The notes beneath the pieces are model-generated. The model saw only the letters and a program-made list of their open reading frames with translations, was not told the origin of the DNA and ran no database searches. A stretch of DNA of 64,000 bases from JBOFWL01 sp051653605 (GTDB lineage Bacteria > Spirochaetota > Brevinematia > Brevinematales > Brevinemataceae). The position numbers were made by a program, and so were the translations under genes. The stretch covers positions 62,001 through 126,000 of the forward strand of contig JBOFWL010000028.1 of assembly GCA_051653605.1 (NCBI GenBank). The letters are read 5' to 3'. Shown here piece after piece: positions 60,991-64,000 of this stretch. Within the stretch, counting starts at the first letter, position 1. Each line of letters starts with the position of its first letter.

Positions 60991-62603
60991 AGTTTTGCTC
61001 CTAGTTGGCTAGAAGTACCTCGTTGCAGTGCTTTTTGAGCACAAAGCGCAACAACATCGGTTTCGCCACTAATTTCTTCTAATGATTTGCCCACAAAACG
61101 AGCATAGTCAAAGTTTATATTTTTACGTTCGGATACAGGATAAGAAATAATATCCATCGCTATAATTCTGTTATCCTTAATTGCTATCATCGCCGATACT
61201 TGAAGATCTGGAGTAACAGGCGCCGATACCAAATGGGTTTCCGCTAAAACAGCATTATCTTTGCTAATTGTATAGTGGATAAGGTTATTTTGCTTAACAT
61301 TTGCATCTGCAAAAGTGGCATCAAGACCTTTCACCGAGGCGATGAAATCGCTATTTTTCTTCACTTGATAGATCGCCATCATCCCAAAACTCAAGATAAT
61401 CAACGCAAAACAGGTATATAGTGCCTTGCGATAGAAGGGATATTTGGGATGCTGTGGGTCCGTCCATCGTAAAATGAAGGGCAACAAGAGGTTTGAGGTA
61501 AGCAACGCAAAGGATACTCCTTCGGGAAACGAGAAAAACAGCCTGATACAGCCCACAACCGTTGTGAAAATCAACGCATACACGAATTTCCCAAGGTTAG
61601 TGATAGGGCTAGTAATGGGATCCGTCTCCATATAGACAGAACCCAGTAAGACCCCTCCGATTAACACCCAATGCAATGGGTCGCCCGCAAAGAAACCAAT
61701 AGGCCCATAACCAGCAGGCCCTACTCGAACCGCACCAAAAATCCAGCCGAAAGCCATCGCCATTCCCCAAATAAGAAGAGGAACACCAGGCTTAATTACT
61801 TTAGTTGCAACAAGATAAACAAACCCTAAAAGAATTGCCCATTTTGCCGACTCGCCCATAACTCCAGGAAGATGCATCCCAGAGAAAAGGTGCCAGTAAT
61901 CCATAAATTGCGTGGGGTGCAACATACCTTCGGGCATTGCTCCACTCTTATACCACGATTTCACGGTTTCTAGGTAACTCGTTCCTGAAAGAATATCATA
62001 ATAAGGATTAACCGTTTGTGAAAAAGAATATTTAGCAAACAGCGGTTGGATCTTTTCTGCATAAAAGGGCAAAGCCTTTATATCTCTTACAAAAACGTAC
62101 TGGTTGGCTTCCCAATATGATAGCCCACCATACTGCATTAATGTAGGAATAGTTGGCCGTAGCGATGTAGCCCATAAACCCGGAAACCCAGCAACAGGCA
62201 ATAGCCGCCCTATAACAGCAGGATTAATAATATTAAAACCTGCTCCTCCAAACATCATTTTACCAACTCCAATACCCACTATTCCAGTGAGAAGAAGAGG
62301 ATACGAGCCTAAACCTGGCCGCATATTAAGTGAAATAACTATCCCTGTGATAACAGCTGTTAGATCTCCTATGGTAGACTTACGACCTTGCAATACGTTA
62401 CACAACCTTTCGGTGAGAACAGAAGACACAACACATATAACCACAGCTCGGAGCATGGATATGCCCCAAAGATATGCACCTATCGATACGGGAAACATGA
62501 GCGCGATAATGAAGTGCATCATATCACGGCGCATGGATTTGTCCATCTCGCCTGCAAAAGGAAAATCCTGCAGTGCTTTTTGGGACAGAATAGCCTCAGC
62601 CAT
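60987..62603 (-). CDS. rnfD: RnfD with an extra C-terminal FMN-binding-like domain
   Basis: A 538-residue protein, much longer than the usual 320-350. Residues 1-400 hold the RnfD/NqrB membrane core: NIINPAVIGRLLPV, YYDILSGTSYL with the likely flavin site, and VYMETDPITSPIT. Residues 415-530 resemble a FMN_bind/RnfG domain (DLQVSAMIAIKDNRIIAMDI, then EEISGETD where SGAT is expected). It is first in the operon behind GGAGG and a promoter with an inverted repeat. RnfC, normally upstream, is absent. Confidence 0.88.
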   Translation of the reverse strand: MAEAILSQKALQDFPFAGEMDKSMRRDMMHFIIALMFPVSIGAYLWGISMLRAVVICVVSSVLTERLCNVLQGRKSTIGDLTAVITGIVISLNMRPGLGSYPLLLTGIVGIGVGKMMFGGAGFNIINPAVIGRLLPVAGFPGLWATSLRPTIPTLMQYGGLSYWEANQYVFVRDIKALPFYAEKIQPLFAKYSFSQTVNPYYDILSGTSYLETVKSWYKSGAMPEGMLHPTQFMDYWHLFSGMHLPGVMGESAKWAILLGFVYLVATKVIKPGVPLLIWGMAMAFGWIFGAVRVGPAGYGPIGFFAGDPLHWVLIGGVLLGSVYMETDPITSPITNLGKFVYALIFTTVVGCIRLFFSFPEGVSFALLTSNLLLPFILRWTDPQHPKYPFYRKALYTCFALIILSFGMMAIYQVKKNSDFIASVKGLDATFADANVKQNNLIHYTISKDNAVLAETHLVSAPVTPDLQVSAMIAIKDNRIIAMDIISYPVSERKNINFDYARFVGKSLEEISGETDVVALCAQKALQRGTSSQLGAKL

Positions 62604-62619
62604 CTAAACCTCCATTTAG

Positions 62620-62646
62620 ATTATAATAACTAAACTTATTAGTTAT
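62620..62646 (-). promoter_or_regulatory. Rnf operon -10 with an 8-bp inverted repeat
   Basis: ATAACTAA (62626-62633) and TTAGTTAT (62639-62646) are perfect arms with a 5-base spacer. They lie just upstream of the minus-strand -10 TATAAT (62625-62620). No good -35 is at the normal distance. This position suits a repressor or, given the weak -35, an activator site. Confidence 0.55.
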
Positions 62647-62745
62647 ATAGTCAACTAAAAAAATTATTTAAGAAGACAACATTATAACAGATTCTAAAAA
62701 ATATACAAATATTTTTAAAATAAAATTCCTCAATTTTGAAACATT

Positions 62746-63042
62746 TTAACTAATTTTTAACTTACGCTCGGACTGCCTTTGAATATGGATAAGTCTATAT
62801 CGTTTTACATCATTTGTTTTGAGACACTCCACCATCGCCCATACCGATTTTCCAACTAAACCAGCCACCATAGACTCCATCCCACTATAGGCAGGTATAC
62901 AAATTTGATATCGAATACCAGCTACTCGCAAGTGCGCAAAACTAAGCTTATCTCTTGTACGCCACACCCTCTCTACAACACCACGCATCTGTAATTCTTT
63001 CACCCAAAAACTACTTAATTCCTTAATCGCTAGCTCGCTCAT
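62746..63042 (-). CDS. Small protein of unknown function
   Basis: A 98-residue basic protein, with MSELAIKELSSFWVKELQMRG at the N-terminus, an IRYQICIPAY stretch and an Arg/Lys-rich end. No family recognised. The start at 63042 follows AAAGGAGAAGGG; the frame is open 18 codons more without support. It diverges from the CI-like repressor gene and the shared region carries the repressor's likely operators, so it may be under its control. Confidence 0.55.
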   Translation of the reverse strand: MSELAIKELSSFWVKELQMRGVVERVWRTRDKLSFAHLRVAGIRYQICIPAYSGMESMVAGLVGKSVWAMVECLKTNDVKRYRLIHIQRQSERKLKIS

Positions 63043-63086
63043 CCCTTCTCCTTTCTCCTTTCTGAATAATAAAAACCTCTTAAATA

Positions 63087-63115
63087 TTGACAACAACTAA
63101 AAAAATATCTATAAT
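63087..63115 (+). promoter_or_regulatory. Consensus promoter of the repressor gene
   Basis: TTGACA (63087-63092), 17 bases, TATAAT (63110-63115): a perfect consensus. An operator-like inverted repeat follows at the expected start site. Confidence 0.85.
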
Positions 63116-63123
63116 AGAATAAC

Positions 63124-63168
63124 AATATTCGTAAAAGAATATTCATTTTTCGATACTATCATATTCGA
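63124..63168. promoter_or_regulatory. Operator-like repeats upstream of the repressor gene
   Basis: AATATTC (63124-63130) and GAATATT (63137-63143) are perfect arms with a 6-base spacer. A further ATATTCGA lies at 63161-63168 and TTCGA at 63149-63153. The same word recurs downstream of the gene at 63884-63924. Confidence 0.65.
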
Positions 63169-63224
63169 TTTCGACTAAAATGTCAATCGTACGTGAGAAA
63201 AATTATCAACGGTGGTATTTCCTT

Positions 63225-63869
63225 ATGGGATATGAAGAACGCTTAAAGGCTTTAAGAAAAGCTCTTGGAAAAACACAGCAAGAGTTTGGTGATATGCTTG
63301 ATATGAAACAAGTTAGACTATCTAGGTGGGAGAACGGTGCTTTCTCCGAGGAAGTGGAAAAGTTGAATATCCTAAAAGCTCATGGGGTGAGTATGGATTG
63401 GCTTATTTCTGGAGAAGGCGAGATGTTTTCTGGAAATAACTATAGCGACACCATAAAAATTCGCTACCCAGACCTCTCCGCTGCCGCCGGCCCCGGCGCT
63501 TTGAACTTCGAAGAGCTTTCCGCAGACAGCTACGTAGAGATTTCACGTAAATTAGTCGATCTTTCCCCTGCCGAGCTTAAAGAATGCTTCATGATTAAGG
63601 TGAGAGGACGCTCGATGATGCCAGAAATCGAGCATGGAGACCAGCTTTTAGTGCGATCCATCTCCGATTTGCCCGAACATGCCGAGGGAGTTTATCTTGT
63701 TCGATACGATAACGAGCTTTACGTAAAGAATATTCACTACGATAGGCGGCGGCTAGTAATGCAGAGCCTCAATAAAGAGTTCGCTCCCATCATCATCGAA
63801 GACAAAGAAGACTCCGATATTAAAGCTCAAATACTCGGGAAAGTCGTCCTCGTCATCAAACAATTTTAA
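63225..63869 (+). CDS. LexA/CI-like repressor with helix-turn-helix and S24 peptidase domain
   Basis: A 214-residue protein. The N-terminal Xre-type helix-turn-helix (KTQQEFGDMLDMKQVRLSRWENG, shortened here, about 18-40) is followed by a linker and an S24 domain: AAAGPG at the usual cleavage region, GRSMMPEIEHGD with the catalytic Ser near 135, and LYVKNI with the Lys. It resembles phage CI and ImmA-type repressors that self-cleave on DNA damage, though the usual Ala-Gly cleavage pair is Ala-Gly in AAAGPG only by position. The start at 63225 follows GGTGG. Repeats on both sides suggest autoregulation. Confidence 0.85.
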   Translation: MGYEERLKALRKALGKTQQEFGDMLDMKQVRLSRWENGAFSEEVEKLNILKAHGVSMDWLISGEGEMFSGNNYSDTIKIRYPDLSAAAGPGALNFEELSADSYVEISRKLVDLSPAELKECFMIKVRGRSMMPEIEHGDQLLVRSISDLPEHAEGVYLVRYDNELYVKNIHYDRRRLVMQSLNKEFAPIIIEDKEDSDIKAQILGKVVLVIKQF

Positions 63870-63883
63870 ATTATTTTTTAAAA

Positions 63884-63924
63884 AATATTCGATTTTAATT
63901 TGTTTATAATTGATTTCGAATATT
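63884..63924. promoter_or_regulatory. Operator-like inverted repeat downstream of the repressor
   Basis: AATATTCGA (63884-63892) and TCGAATATT (63916-63924) are perfect arms 23 bases apart, with TATAAT (63905-63910) between. This looks like a second regulated promoter firing into the unsequenced region to the right. Confidence 0.6.
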
Positions 63925-64000
63925 AACCCTATATCTTTATAATCTCCACTTTTATTTTATCTCTACAAAAATACTTCTCACACAAGACCCCTCGCTAAAA

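Noticed and set aside
1..64000. CRISPR arrays, rRNA genes, tmRNA or SRP RNA
   Set aside because: No regularly spaced repeats and no recognisable rRNA, tmRNA or SRP RNA core sequence were seen.

Overview
The window looks like chromosomal DNA of a spirochaete. The main reasons are a periplasmic flagellar sheath protein FlaA beside a second exported protein gene, an IMP dehydrogenase without its CBS module, a Crp-type protein with two cyclic-nucleotide domains, and many small lipoproteins. Base composition is moderately AT-rich, and sigma-70 type promoters close to TTGACA/TATAAT are easy to see. Genus cannot be decided from the sequence alone.

Layout. 1-2.0 kb: flaA genes and a lipoprotein on the minus strand. 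2.2-7.4 kb: DNA and RNA maintenance genes on the plus strand (an rdgB-like gene broken by an in-frame stop, a family-4 type uracil-DNA glycosylase, priA, a DEAD-box helicase). 7.5-8.9 kb: a small lipoprotein preceded by a structured RNA with its own promoter and terminator, then HU and ribosomal protein S20. 8.9-11.4 kb: two membrane-associated unknowns. 11.5-19.8 kb: tyrA, then a shikimate/phenylalanine operon (DAHP synthase, aroB, aroA, aroC, pheA, aroE, aroK, aroQ) behind a leader peptide with a run of Phe and Tyr codons and a terminator/antiterminator. 19.8-27.6 kb: an NtrC-family regulator lacking a DNA-binding domain, pdxJ, and a tripartite RND efflux operon. 27.6-33.4 kb: murD, an MgtA-type Mg2+ ATPase, and what looks like an acquired lincosamide nucleotidyltransferase. 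33.4-41.4 kb: esterase, K+ channel, sulfurtransferase, Ser/Thr symporter, a NagZ-like hexosaminidase, guaB, guaA and an exported cyclophilin-like protein.

41.4-56.0 kb: tRNA-Arg(GCG), a lipoprotein, rodZ, pgsA, a TPR protein, proS, an exported protein that probably starts at ATT, exonuclease III, birA, a two-CNBD regulator, glyA, tRNA-Leu(GAG), metK, a lipoprotein and a CDP-alcohol phosphatidyltransferase. 56.1-62.6 kb: a flavoprotein disulfide reductase, a DUF547 protein, and an Rnf-type redox operon (rnfD, rnfG, rnfE, rnfA, a small Cys-rich membrane protein, a minimal rnfB) with no rnfC beside it. 62.7-64 kb: a small unknown gene diverging from a LexA/CI-type repressor whose likely operators lie on both sides of it, perhaps the edge of a regulated element.

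The aromatic block encodes the whole route from PEP plus erythrose-4-phosphate to phenylpyruvate, with tyrA adding the tyrosine branch. The leader peptide would let charged tRNA-Phe and tRNA-Tyr set transcription of the operon. The Rnf block would couple electron transfer to ion transport through covalently bound flavins. The most unusual items are the Phe/Tyr attenuator, the three-way RNA switch upstream of the 7.6 kb lipoprotein, the reduced Rnf module, the ATT start, the rdgB stop and the acquired resistance gene.
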